From: Gimesia chilikensis
GTDB taxonomy: Bacteria; Planctomycetota; Planctomycetia; Planctomycetales; Planctomycetaceae
DNA length: 64,000 nt
Direction of reading: 5' to 3'
NCBI RefSeq assembly: GCF_007744075.1
Contig: NZ_CP036266.1
Coordinates: 3,519,748-3,583,747 of the forward strand
In this document: one piece after another, positions 53,461-62,353 of the stretch
How positions within the stretch are numbered: the stretch's first letter is position 1
Layout: every line of letters starts with the position of its first letter
Translations under genes and position numbers: made by a program
The notes under the pieces: generated by a model
What the model saw: the letters and a program-made list of their open reading frames with translations, nothing else
Database searches by the model: none
What the model was told of the DNA's origin: nothing

Positions 53461-53829
53461 ATGAGTCGTAGTATTTCCATTGGATACATGGAATCACCTG
53501 GAGGGCCTAAGACGTCGATCGAGGTCAGTGCTCCCTATTACCTGTTGGGAACACAACAGACGAGTTTGCAATTCTGGTCGCTGCCCGTCTGGGAGCGAAT
53601 CGGAGTGAAACAGCTTGCTACATTGGGGGAATCTGATCCGGTGTATTTCTGGGGCTGGGAGATGATGGACGAACTGGCGGAAGAACTGCGGTTATACCAG
53701 GAGCATTTGGCAGAGATTGAATTTCAGCCGGAGGTCAAAGCTGCCTGGCTTGCTCATTTGATTTATTGCTATTCACTGCTACTGAGCCAAGCTCCTCGAG
53801 ATTCGATTCCGGAATTGGTGATCGGTTAG
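53461..53829 (+). CDS. Hypothetical protein, 122 residues
   Basis: ATG 53461 follows AGAGGAG. The protein reads SRSISIGYMESPGGPKTSIEVSAPYYLLGTQQTSLQFWSLPVWERIGVKQLATL and then has a helix (MMDELAEELRLYQEHLAEIEFQPEVKAAWLAHLIYCYSLLL). No signal peptide or metal motif. Sequences of this kind occur among uncharacterised toxin-immunity loci, but I cannot name a family. Confidence 0.65.
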   Translation: MSRSISIGYMESPGGPKTSIEVSAPYYLLGTQQTSLQFWSLPVWERIGVKQLATLGESDPVYFWGWEMMDELAEELRLYQEHLAEIEFQPEVKAAWLAHLIYCYSLLLSQAPRDSIPELVIG

Positions 53830-53931
53830 TTTCGTCCCCTGGTTGCTGAAGAACATCGATTGAGGACACACCGTTGAAGCTCTTTAATGTGCAGGAGTTG
53901 TACGCGTAGAGCAGAATGAAAGGAAGTCGTC

Positions 53932-54426
53932 ATGTTACTGGGGTTTGGCTGGTGTCATCTGCGCAGCAGTCGTGAAGTCATCAGGGGGGCGAAGCTATCT
54001 GACATTGATCAGGTCGATGCGGAAATCGATGCCGCAGATCAGAAATTATGGAACGAATTTCGAACATGGATGGAAGTGTCTGCAGAAAGCTTCATCCAGT
54101 GGCAGCTGTGTGAGTCGTTAAATAATGAAAAAGGCCTGCTGACCTGGTGCGTTTCGCGCAATCACAGGACGTCTGCAGTGTGGGAGATGCTCGACTGGAT
54201 CGTGACACATGGCCCGGGTAGCTATGGCCTGTTTTATTGTCACGACGATGAAGACACGCGTGAGAGCAGTTTTATTGGCCGTCATCCATCGATGGATTAT
54301 GACAACGTGTTTCGAGTCCACCGTTTACTGCATGGCGAACTGACAGAACTGGACGATCCGTTCTTTGGACTGGTTCAGGGAAATATTGACCCTGTGCACC
54401 CTTATGATCGGGGTGATGAAGCATAA
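53932..54426 (+). CDS. Imm7-like immunity protein
   Basis: A 164-residue soluble protein. GPGSYGLFYCHDDEDTRESSF, NVFRVHRLLHGELTELDDPFFG and IDPVHPYD fit the Imm7 family pattern (short sequence with a DDE-type acidic stretch, a strand-rich core and a final D...P...P), an immunity protein of polymorphic toxin systems. No toxin gene is next to it. AAAGGAAG gives a good ribosome site. The call relies on motif memory. Confidence 0.6.
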   Translation: MLLGFGWCHLRSSREVIRGAKLSDIDQVDAEIDAADQKLWNEFRTWMEVSAESFIQWQLCESLNNEKGLLTWCVSRNHRTSAVWEMLDWIVTHGPGSYGLFYCHDDEDTRESSFIGRHPSMDYDNVFRVHRLLHGELTELDDPFFGLVQGNIDPVHPYDRGDEA

Positions 54427-54474
54427 TTCAAGAGAGAAGTACGATAAGAAAATCCTGCTCAGGCAACGAGCCCC

Positions 54475-56826
54475 TCATTCCTCTGCAGCGGCTTCGAGCA
54501 GGGCGTCGTTGATGGCCTCTTCGAGGGTCGTCTGGTCGAACGGTTTGTTGATGAGGCGATAGCCCTTCTGGCAGAGATCCGTTTTGAGGGTCTGATTGGA
54601 ATCGTAGCCGGTACAAAAGACGATCGGCGGTGATGTGCCCAGTCTGCTGATTTCGTCGTATGCCTCGGTACCGTTCATCAGTGGCATCGAGATGTCGAAA
54701 ACAAGACATTTAATGTCTTCCCGTTCCCTGCGGTAGACTTCCACGGCTGCCCTGCCATTATTTGCGGAAAGCACATGATATCCCAGGTTCTCCAGCATGC
54801 GGACGGTAACCCGCATGACGATCGAATCGTCTTCTGCGACCAGGATCGATTTCACCGTTTTTGAGCGATTCTGGGTGGCTTTGATATCAAAGCGATCGAC
54901 GACATGTTGTGAAGTGGGGGTATCGTTTTCATCGACGACAGGGATCATGATTTCAAAGCGGGTCCCTTCACCCGGTCGGGATTCGAAGTTGACACTGCCC
55001 CCATGTTCTTCAGCGGTGGAATAAACCATCGCCAGCCCCAGACCGGTCCCCTGCCCGACTTCCTTAGTGGTGAAGAAGGGATCAAAAATCCGGTCCTGGA
55101 TATTCTCCGGGATGCCTGGACCGGTGTCTTTGACATAGAAGCCGATCCTGGCGTCTTCTGATGTGCTGATCAACCGATCGCCGATAGTGATGGTGCCTCC
55201 GGACGGCATGGCGTCGCGCGAGTTCATGCAGAGGTTGAGCAGTGCCTGCCCCAGGACAAGTGGATTCGCCACAATTTGAGGTAACTGGGGAGAGAGTTCA
55301 TACTCGAGCGAGATGTTTTCGGGGAGCAAGGGACGAAGCAGCACGCGCAAATCGTCAATCACATTTTGAGGATCGCAGGTGATTTTTTCCACTTCCTCAA
55401 CGCGGCTGAATCGCAGCAACTGTGTCGTGAGTTTTGCGGCACGATCAATGGCGGTGATACTCTGGGTCAGATCGGAATGAGCCATAGAATCGGAGGCGAC
55501 TTCATCCAGGGCAAAAGTCACGTAACCACGGATGGCCTGCAGCAGATTGTTAAACTCATGCGCGACACCACCGGCCAGTTTTCCAACCGCCTGCATACGG
55601 CCGCTATGTCTGAGTTGCAGTTCATTCTGGCGTAACGATTCGCGGGCCATCTCCAGTTCGGTAATGTCGATTGAGATTTTCAAGAGTCCCGTAGTGCCAT
55701 CATAGAGTCTGAGGGGGACTTTACTGGTGTCCAGAATCTTCTGATCGCCGTTGGACGAAACGCGGTTTTCAATTTTGTGCATCAGCGGCTGACCACTTTC
55801 GACGATGGCACGGTCTTCACTGAGGATATGTTCGGCTTCTTCAGGGGTGAGATGGAATTCGCGTTCCGTTTTCCCGATTACGTTTTCCCGTTCACCTAAT
55901 CCAGTGAGTTCGATAAACAGATCGTTGCAACCCAGGTAGCGGGATTCAGCATCTTTCCAGGAGACTGCGAACGGAATCACATCCAGAATCGTCTGCAGTA
56001 GATCATTTTGTTCATCGAGTAACTGTTGGGTTCGTTTCTGCTCTGAAATATCCAGGTGGACGCCTACCATGCGGGTGGGGTTTCCGTGCTGGTCACGGGC
56101 AACCACCTGTCCCCGGGCCATCGTCCAGCGATACTGATCCCGTTCGCATAAGATCCGGTGTTCAGATACGAAATGGTCGTGTTTATCACGCGTTACCAGG
56201 GCCAGCTGTTGAGTAAACCGATCAACGTCATCCGGATGAATTCGCTTGACCCAGGTTTCGATTTTGTGCTCGAGTGTCCCGGGTTCGGCACCGACCAGAT
56301 TTTCCCAGCTTTCGTGGAAATAGAGATCATCGTCGGTCGGGTTCCAGTCCCAGCTGCCGACAAGCCCGCCGGCAAAGGCGAGCAGCAGCCGTTCTGAATT
56401 CTCCTGAGCACGCTTGTTGGCTTCGATCAACCGGTTTTGAAATTCGATACTCGGCGTGACATCGGTCTGGATCGCCAGGAAACCAGTGTGTATCTCGTTT
56501 TCAAATAAGGGCAGGCACTCGATGTAATTCCAGAATGTCTCCCCGTTTTTCTTGTAATTCAGGATGGTCACATCGAACGTTTCTGCATTGGAGATTGCAA
56601 GGTGCATTTCTTCAATGACATGAGCGTCACTGTCGGGGCCCTGCAGGAGTTCTCCCGGCTTTTGTCCCAGTATTTCGTTTGCGCTGAAACCAGTGATCCG
56701 TTCAAAACCCTGATTGATCCAGGTAGTGTATCCTGCCTCGTCAGTGATAATGACTCCGTTGACGGTGCGTTCGATTACCTGTTGAAGAATCGAATTTTCC
56801 ATCCGTTTGTTGGGGAGCGGGTTCAT
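54475..56826 (-). CDS. PAS hybrid histidine kinase with receiver
   Basis: A 783-residue cytoplasmic kinase. Three PAS-type domains are seen at about 10-125 ([34 protein letters not shown]), 150-270 ([25 protein letters not shown]) and 285-400 ([28 protein letters not shown]). The H box is [18 protein letters not shown]; the ATPase part has [34 protein letters not shown] and [19 protein letters not shown] receiver ends the protein ([20 protein letters not shown]). Its ATG overlaps the stop of the receiver-HDOD gene by four bases, so the two are coupled and probably work in one pathway. Confidence 0.93.
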   Translation of the reverse strand: MNPLPNKRMENSILQQVIERTVNGVIITDEAGYTTWINQGFERITGFSANEILGQKPGELLQGPDSDAHVIEEMHLAISNAETFDVTILNYKKNGETFWNYIECLPLFENEIHTGFLAIQTDVTPSIEFQNRLIEANKRAQENSERLLLAFAGGLVGSWDWNPTDDDLYFHESWENLVGAEPGTLEHKIETWVKRIHPDDVDRFTQQLALVTRDKHDHFVSEHRILCERDQYRWTMARGQVVARDQHGNPTRMVGVHLDISEQKRTQQLLDEQNDLLQTILDVIPFAVSWKDAESRYLGCNDLFIELTGLGERENVIGKTEREFHLTPEEAEHILSEDRAIVESGQPLMHKIENRVSSNGDQKILDTSKVPLRLYDGTTGLLKISIDITELEMARESLRQNELQLRHSGRMQAVGKLAGGVAHEFNNLLQAIRGYVTFALDEVASDSMAHSDLTQSITAIDRAAKLTTQLLRFSRVEEVEKITCDPQNVIDDLRVLLRPLLPENISLEYELSPQLPQIVANPLVLGQALLNLCMNSRDAMPSGGTITIGDRLISTSEDARIGFYVKDTGPGIPENIQDRIFDPFFTTKEVGQGTGLGLAMVYSTAEEHGGSVNFESRPGEGTRFEIMIPVVDENDTPTSQHVVDRFDIKATQNRSKTVKSILVAEDDSIVMRVTVRMLENLGYHVLSANNGRAAVEVYRREREDIKCLVFDISMPLMNGTEAYDEISRLGTSPPIVFCTGYDSNQTLKTDLCQKGYRLINKPFDQTTLEEAINDALLEAAAEE

Positions 56827-58580
56827 ACCTCTTGCTCATCGCCTTCCTGGAATTGAGTGGCGATGGCTTCTAATTCCTCTGCTGATAAAGGGGGAGTTCT
56901 TAAGATTTCCGACATCTGATTTGATTTGTCAATCGCGGTCAGGAAGACGTCCTGGGCTTCCATGCGTCCCTTCTGGTAGTAGTCTGACAGTAGTTGATTC
57001 ACTTTCAAGATCCGTTGGGGAACTGGCTGGTCACACATTTCGGCGAAGGCTTCTGCGACCCGCATGCAGCGGACGAGCCCCTGTGTCATGATGGGCAGGT
57101 TCAGCTCGGCATCGTCCTGATGATGGGCATAGACCGGTTGTACGATGGAGAATGGAAAGCCCCATGATTGCAGAACCGCTGCTGAGACCATCCCGTGGTC
57201 GGTGTTGGTGACCATGTTTTCTGAAGCGGTGAACTGCAATGTCGGGATGCTGCGGACCCGCTTAATGACCCGTTCAAAATAGACTTCGCCGTAGTGCTCT
57301 GCGAGCACCAGGATCCCGATGTCCTGCAGGATTCCCAGCAGGTAGGCTGTTTCGGGCGGGACCGAATCATAATAACGGGCGATGGATTCCGCGGTGGCGG
57401 CGATCAGGGAGGTTCGTTTCAGGTACCAGTTTCGGAAGTCTTCTGCCCAGGGTTTCATGAGTTTGGAACGTACGGTTCTCAAACCGAGAGAGAGGCAGAT
57501 CGCGATGGCCTGCCGGGGGCCGAGCAGAGTGACGATGCCTTTGAGGTCCTTCTGCTTGGAAGAAGATGCGACCTGCGAAGAGTTACCCACTTTGATGAGT
57601 TCAGAGGTCAGACGTGAATCAGTTTCGATCTCTTTGACCAGCTGCGGAATTGAAATTTCGAGCGTGGAGCGGGCGGCATGTTGAGCCAGTCGGGTTAGCA
57701 CATGAGGGAACGGGGGCACATCGGTGAATTCGGTGATGAGCCTACGGGCTGCCGGATCAATCATCAGGCAGTGGTGCGAGCGGCGAGAGAGATAGCCGTA
57801 TGCCGTGTTCAGGATATCGGCTTCATCCGTATCGGCTTCAATTGTTTTTTCGACACCCAGAGAGCTCTCAATGTCAATCCGGTTCAGCGTGTCACTGTCT
57901 CCCCTGAGGAAGGCGGGGATGTTGATGAGGTCGGCGTGCAGGCGTTCGACAATCTGATTCCCACGCAGGAAGCCAGAGATTTCCTGATCAATGATCAGCA
58001 GGTCGACCCGTTTTTCGTTTACAATTTCCAGGAGATGATCGGTGCTGAGAGCGATGACGACATCCAGGGGTGAATCGGCAGCAGCCAGCACAATTTTGTG
58101 TGTGAATGAGGTGTCGGGACTCAGGATAACGACGTTATGTTTTGATCCGGAGTTCTGCGTGTCTGGTGATTGATCGGGTGCTTTGATCAGGGGTTTTGCA
58201 GACGGGCGGTCACCCAGGGCCTGAAGCATTTCCTGGGCGAATTGCTTATAATCGATCGGCTTATGGAAGATATGTTTGATGCCACGTTTGTTTAAATCCT
58301 GCTCAATCCGGGGTTCGACGATGCCGGTGAGCACACAGACCAGAGGTTGACAGTCTCCCCGACCAATCAGCTGTGCACAAAACGCATGGCCATTCATGCC
58401 AGGCATCTTGAGATCGGAGATGACCAGATCATATTGATGCCGATCACACATTTGTAAAGCGACGCCTGCCTCACCTGTGGTATCACAGTGGAACCCCGCC
58501 TGAGTCAACGCACGTGCCAGCAGCTGTCGTAGAGATGGTTCATCATCGACGATCAGCGCGTGATATTGAAAGGAACTAAT
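56823..58580 (-). CDS. Response regulator with HDOD output domain, probable ATT start
   Basis: A 585-residue protein. The first receiver is complete only if translation starts at ATT 58580: FQYHALIVDDEPSLRQLLARALTQAGFHCD supplies Asp12-13, and Asp56 sits in LVISDLKMPGMNG, with VLTG and the Lys of IFHKPI behind it. A degenerate second receiver-like part (HNVVILSPDTSFTHKIVLAAADS...LIIDQEISGF) and then an HDOD domain follow (FPHVLTRLAQHAARSTLEISIPQLVKEIETDSRLTSELIKVGNSSQ, GIVTLLGPRQAIAICLSL). HDOD proteins act in signalling and cell-state control. GGAGG lies eight bases before the ATT, and no ATG, GTG or TTG gives a whole receiver. The stop overlaps the kinase start. Confidence 0.88.
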   Translation of the reverse strand: MSSFQYHALIVDDEPSLRQLLARALTQAGFHCDTTGEAGVALQMCDRHQYDLVISDLKMPGMNGHAFCAQLIGRGDCQPLVCVLTGIVEPRIEQDLNKRGIKHIFHKPIDYKQFAQEMLQALGDRPSAKPLIKAPDQSPDTQNSGSKHNVVILSPDTSFTHKIVLAAADSPLDVVIALSTDHLLEIVNEKRVDLLIIDQEISGFLRGNQIVERLHADLINIPAFLRGDSDTLNRIDIESSLGVEKTIEADTDEADILNTAYGYLSRRSHHCLMIDPAARRLITEFTDVPPFPHVLTRLAQHAARSTLEISIPQLVKEIETDSRLTSELIKVGNSSQVASSSKQKDLKGIVTLLGPRQAIAICLSLGLRTVRSKLMKPWAEDFRNWYLKRTSLIAATAESIARYYDSVPPETAYLLGILQDIGILVLAEHYGEVYFERVIKRVRSIPTLQFTASENMVTNTDHGMVSAAVLQSWGFPFSIVQPVYAHHQDDAELNLPIMTQGLVRCMRVAEAFAEMCDQPVPQRILKVNQLLSDYYQKGRMEAQDVFLTAIDKSNQMSEILRTPPLSAEELEAIATQFQEGDEQEV

Positions 58581-59260
58581 TGCTCAATCCTCCGATTGTC
58601 GTCATGACTGTGAGCAGGCTGATCAAACAGCTTCATGCTGTGCCGTGAGTCGCTTTTAAATTTATCATTCAAAATGGCAAAGCAATGTCAGTCATCCACT
58701 GAAATGGAACAGTAACCGGCAGACATTGAGCATGCGATTTTACTGTTCAATACGAAATACTTGTTGAACGCTATCAGAAAGGCAAACTTTTTGTACTCGT
58801 AGTCGTAAATGTCAGAAATGTCGGAGATGGAGGAGGCAAAAGATCTGAGATTTACAGTCAATCAGATCAGGTCACGTGGCGTTGAATTTCCATTTCAATT
58901 CGTCTTTCAATGTTGAGGTCCTGATGAGGGAAATCTGAACTATTTTGACTAATTAAATCTCCAAATTGCTGTGTTTCGAATCGTGATATTCAATGAGAGT
59001 TGCTCAGGGAATGATTTGCACAGTCGTGGAAAAGATTAGCTCTATCCACGTTTTCATACAATATTGAACGGATTTTTCTCGGGCGGAAATTAGTAGAAAT
59101 TTGACACGTTTGGTGGATTTACAAATATAGTTCCTTATTGGTGAAAAAGAGTGAGGTGAACAGAGCAGTGACGTGCGACATTCTGTCTTGATTAATGTGG
59201 TTAAGTCATTGAAATGGCTAGTCTTGCACTCAGTGGGCATGGAGGGAAAAGCCTCCTGAT
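58581..59260. other. AT-rich region without supported genes
   Basis: About 680 bases between the receiver-HDOD gene and the DUF2071 gene. The short open frames here (a minus-strand one of 86 codons, a plus-strand one of 35 codons from 58809) lack ribosome sites and protein-like patterns. It includes the divergent or upstream control region of the signalling pair. I see no hairpin or repeat worth naming. Confidence 0.5.
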
Positions 59261-60037
59261 TCAATGGGGAGGCAGATAGATTGTGAACTCAGTTTGGTGC
59301 TGCAGGAGCACACTATGGATGGCTGGCTCAACTCCTGATGTGACCAGTCCCATTTCCTCGAGAAGTGAGAAGCGAGCAGTGTCGATTTTCCCGGCGGAAG
59401 TCTGCAGCCGGTCATGCCAGATCTGGTACGTCCCCAGTCGACCATCGCGACGATAGTAAAAACCTTTGCGGGGGTGGGTTAAGATCACCAGTCCTGTTTG
59501 CAGGTCATCAAAGCCTGTGAGTTCAGTGGGGGGCTGGCCGGTATCCTGTAGTTCGATTTCCGCGTCGGCCCAACTGTCAGTTGTCTGCATGCGATAGCGA
59601 GTGTAACGGCGTGCTGTCTCGTCGTAGTTACAATCAAAATGGATCCTGGCGCGGTGCCAGGGAAGTTTCCAGAGATGTCGGGGGATGGAAACGGTCCAGG
59701 AGTCCAGGGACGTCCCGATGAACCAGGCCGCGTGTTCGCCGGTTTGGGTGTCGGTGACGTAAACCCGATAGTTCGTCTGACCGAAGCGCCATTTGAGCCA
59801 GGGAAAGCGGACGAAGCGGAAGTCCTGATCCATGAAGGGGACCACCGAGAGCAGTGCCCTCTCCTGTCCATCGACTTCCACCAGGTCGAGTTGGAAGCGG
59901 GGATGGATCAACGGACGAAGTAATGCCGGGTCGATCAGACAGGTGATGATGGCGAAGTGCGCGAGCGTGGTTTCGACATCAATGCCGCGAGCAGGCTGGC
60001 GTGCGAGGAGTTCATCGTTGAAGGTGAGTTTGTCCAT
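59261..60037 (-). CDS. DUF2071 (YqjF-like) protein
   Basis: A 258-residue soluble protein. Typical phrases of DUF2071 are ALLRPLIHPRFQLDLVEVDGQERALLSVVPFMDQDFRFVRFPWLKWRFGQTNYRVYVTDTQTGEHAAWFIGTSLDSWTV. The family relates to acetoacetate decarboxylase-like folds and its role is unknown. No signal peptide. It is followed on the minus strand by intergenic sequence and preceded at 30 bases by the next gene, so the two may be co-transcribed. Confidence 0.82.
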   Translation of the reverse strand: MDKLTFNDELLARQPARGIDVETTLAHFAIITCLIDPALLRPLIHPRFQLDLVEVDGQERALLSVVPFMDQDFRFVRFPWLKWRFGQTNYRVYVTDTQTGEHAAWFIGTSLDSWTVSIPRHLWKLPWHRARIHFDCNYDETARRYTRYRMQTTDSWADAEIELQDTGQPPTELTGFDDLQTGLVILTHPRKGFYYRRDGRLGTYQIWHDRLQTSAGKIDTARFSLLEEMGLVTSGVEPAIHSVLLQHQTEFTIYLPPH

Positions 60038-60066
60038 CGGAAAAGTCTGAAGACAAGGGGTGTGAT

Positions 60067-60753
60067 TTAACCGGGTACGAGTGCAGTGTGATCTTTACGG
60101 TTGCGAAATTTATAGCGGGAGGCATGTTCGACATAAGGAGTCGCCAGATCGTAGGCCTGGTGTCGGTCGGTACCTGCAGAGAAAATTATTCCCTGGAAAG
60201 CAACTCCCTTGAGTTTCATGTGAAAGGGATACGGGAAATCCGGTTTGTTATCGATAAAGCCACCGATGCGGCCTTGCCAGTCTATGGAGAAAGTTGACTT
60301 TTTAGGTTCCTTACGAAACTTGAGCGTCTGGTAAGCAACCTCCTCATGCCCCCAGCGATAGATGGCAAAGGGACGCGGATAGCCTTCCGTCACTGGTGGG
60401 GTATCAATTTCGAACTGTTGACCGGAGAGTTTTTTGAAATTGAAGGGAAGATCGCGATCCCCGGCCTGAAATCCATAGGCTGTGCCCACCCATCGAGTGG
60501 TTGAAAGCGTCAGACTGTTATAGTTATCCCAGAGAGTATGTGATGCAGTCGGGCTCAAGTTTTCGTCCTCATCATCGGGAAGGTCTTTTCTCTTATCTGC
60601 CGCAGAATAAGATTCGCTCTCGATATGAAAATCAAACCAGAGTCCTGTAGCTCGCTCAATGCGGGCCGACCAGTCACATTTAATAATCTTGTGCCCTTTG
60701 GGCCAGGGATTTCCGGGGAAAAAGATACGTCCATAGTCTTTCTCAGCAGGCAT
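60067..60753 (-). CDS. Hypothetical protein, 228 residues
   Basis: A soluble protein with many aromatic residues and beta-type patterns (IERATGLWFDFHIESESYS, YNSLTLSTTRWVGTAYGFQAGDRDLPFNFKKL, FPYPFHMKLKGVAFQGIIFSAG). No signal peptide, membrane helix or known motif. It starts MPAEKDYGRIFFPGNPWPKGHKI. It lies 29 bases upstream of the DUF2071 gene on the same strand. No family is recognised. Confidence 0.7.
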   Translation of the reverse strand: MPAEKDYGRIFFPGNPWPKGHKIIKCDWSARIERATGLWFDFHIESESYSAADKRKDLPDDEDENLSPTASHTLWDNYNSLTLSTTRWVGTAYGFQAGDRDLPFNFKKLSGQQFEIDTPPVTEGYPRPFAIYRWGHEEVAYQTLKFRKEPKKSTFSIDWQGRIGGFIDNKPDFPYPFHMKLKGVAFQGIIFSAGTDRHQAYDLATPYVEHASRYKFRNRKDHTALVPG

Positions 60754-60817
60754 GTTCAGGTTCCGTATTGGTGACGATTGTTACCGAATGTGAAGATCGT
60801 TGTGGGAGAGAAAAATG

Positions 60818-61027
60818 TCACTCTCCTGCATCACGATCTTCATTTGATTTTGATTTGGGGAGATTCAGAAACAGCAGGAGCATCAGCCCCACGGCCAGAG
60901 TACCTACGCGGAACAGGAGTTGGGCTGTATTACTGGAGGGGCCTTTCATGAACAGGTAGCAGCTCATGAAAATCATCATCAGGGGAATAAAGAGGCGATA
61001 GTTAACGGGCTGCTGCGGATCGCTCAT
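60818..61027 (-). CDS. Small two-helix membrane protein
   Basis: A 69-residue protein starting at ATG 61027 (MSDPQQPVNYRLF). Two hydrophobic helices are visible (LFIPLMMIFMSCYLFM and LFRVGTLAVGLMLLLFLNL), then a charged tail (PKSKSNEDRDAGE). An upstream in-frame GTG-type extension is not needed. No family is recognised; it lies upstream of two soluble hypotheticals on the same strand. Confidence 0.6.
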   Translation of the reverse strand: MSDPQQPVNYRLFIPLMMIFMSCYLFMKGPSSNTAQLLFRVGTLAVGLMLLLFLNLPKSKSNEDRDAGE

Positions 61028-61597
61028 GCCTGGGCCTGAGAATAGATGACGGAATTCAGAAAGGACAATGAATGCTATTCTGGTCGTAGAATGTTCAGTT
61101 GTCAACAGGCTTGCCTTGAGTGCGTATTTCTTAAGTTGTCAGACAGCATCGCGTCGATTCCCTGTGTTGCTCGGACTCGGTGAAAAATCGGAATCAAATA
61201 AGTGATCACTGCGTAAGAATGTCGCGGTGTGGCTTTATTGATTTCAAAACTCGAGATCTATCTAAGAGGTGGTCGTTACACAGGCTGTCATGACAGTCTC
61301 AATGTGTCCTCTGTTTGATTTGTCTGTTAAGGCGGCATTTTGAGTGCACGTGAAAACGTACTCAGAATCGATGTGGTGACTCGATGATAATACCGATCCT
61401 GTATTGACAATCTAATTCTGAGACATAAACTCCAGTCGCGGTAAGTGTATCGGAACGGATTCCCTTCAAGCTCACTGATAGCGAGAAAGCCGACAAGACG
61501 TCGCCGCTTACCTCGCTCGTCACAGGTCAGTGATCCGAAGAAACGATACGGAGTCGAAACCCGACGGTTCGATTTCGATCAGGAAAGGAACCCAACA
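61028..61597. other. Leader region of the CsrA-receiver gene
   Basis: No supported gene. CTGTCATGACAG at 61285-61296 is a perfect palindrome. The last 150 bases before the CsrA start hold five GGA triplets (61452, 61457, 61550, 61582, 61587), the last two overlapping the ribosome site AGGAAAGGA. GGA triplets in single-stranded RNA are what CsrA proteins bind, so self-repression of this message is plausible. Confidence 0.5.
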
Positions 61598-62353
61598 ATG
61601 CTCGTACTATCGAGACGTCCCGATCAGAAGATCGTATTTCCCTCCATCGGTGTCACGATCAATGTGCTCAAAGTTCGAGGCGGAGTTGCCAAAATTGGCA
61701 TTGATGCCCCGCGTGAACTGGAGATTTTGCGAGAGGAAGTTGCTACCAATCAAGGAACTGCGACCTCATCTGCTGACCGACCTTCCATGCTCGTCAATAA
61801 AAGTCAGCATGATTTGCGAAACCGGTTGAACACAGCACGGCTGGCAGTCTATCTGGCCCAGTTACAGATTCATCAGGGCGATAACGCTGAGGCAGCTAAA
61901 ACTCTGGAGACCGTAGTGGAAGGCTTTAAAGAAGCAGAGAAAATCATGGCCGCGCAACGCTCGCCACAGAAGTTGCGCGCCTTGCTGGTCGACGATGATC
62001 GCAACGAACGCGAGCTTTTAGCGTCCTGCTTGAAATCGTTCGGTTATGATGTCGAGACCGCCGGCGATGGCGTTGAGGCACTGGAATACCTGCAGGAACA
62101 CCAACTGCCGGATGTGGTTTTGCTGGATATGGCGATGCCTGTCTGCGATGGTCCCCTGGCGGTACGTCACATCCGCGAAACTCCCTGGATGCGAAACCTG
62201 AAAGTATTCGGCGTCAGTGGCGCTGATCCTGGTGAAGCCGGCGTAGCCATCGGTCCAGAAGGTGTGGATGGCTGGTTCAAGAAGCCGCTGGATCCCGCAC
62301 GTATGATCGGACAGATTCGCCAGGAAACGTTTGGCTCAATCACTACCGTCTAA
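61598..62353 (+). CDS. csrA: CsrA - histidine-box - receiver fusion protein
   Basis: A 251-residue protein of three parts. Residues 1-48 are CsrA: MLVLSRRPDQKIVFP, INVLKVRGGVAKIGIDAP and LREEV, with Leu4 and Arg45 (Arg44 of E. coli CsrA), the RNA-contact residues, kept. Residues 68-118 contain SQHDLRNRLNTARLAVYLAQ, which looks like the H box of a histidine kinase or phosphotransfer helix (His71). Residues 127-245 are a full receiver: LLVDDDR (Asp132-134), LLDMAMP (Asp177), VFGVSG (Ser207) and FKKPLD (Lys229). It may bind mRNA under control of phosphorylation. The start is ATG 61598 behind AGGAAAGGA. It converges with a hybrid kinase gene. Confidence 0.9.
   Translation: MLVLSRRPDQKIVFPSIGVTINVLKVRGGVAKIGIDAPRELEILREEVATNQGTATSSADRPSMLVNKSQHDLRNRLNTARLAVYLAQLQIHQGDNAEAAKTLETVVEGFKEAEKIMAAQRSPQKLRALLVDDDRNERELLASCLKSFGYDVETAGDGVEALEYLQEHQLPDVVLLDMAMPVCDGPLAVRHIRETPWMRNLKVFGVSGADPGEAGVAIGPEGVDGWFKKPLDPARMIGQIRQETFGSITTV

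Noticed and set aside
59004..59264. Minus-strand frame of 86 codons next to the DUF2071 gene
   Set aside because: AT-rich sequence without ribosome site; amino-acid pattern looks random.
61445..61597. N-terminal extension of the CsrA-receiver gene from GTG 61445
   Set aside because: CsrA always starts with MLxLxR; ATG 61598 has a strong ribosome site and the extension is Arg-rich without pattern.
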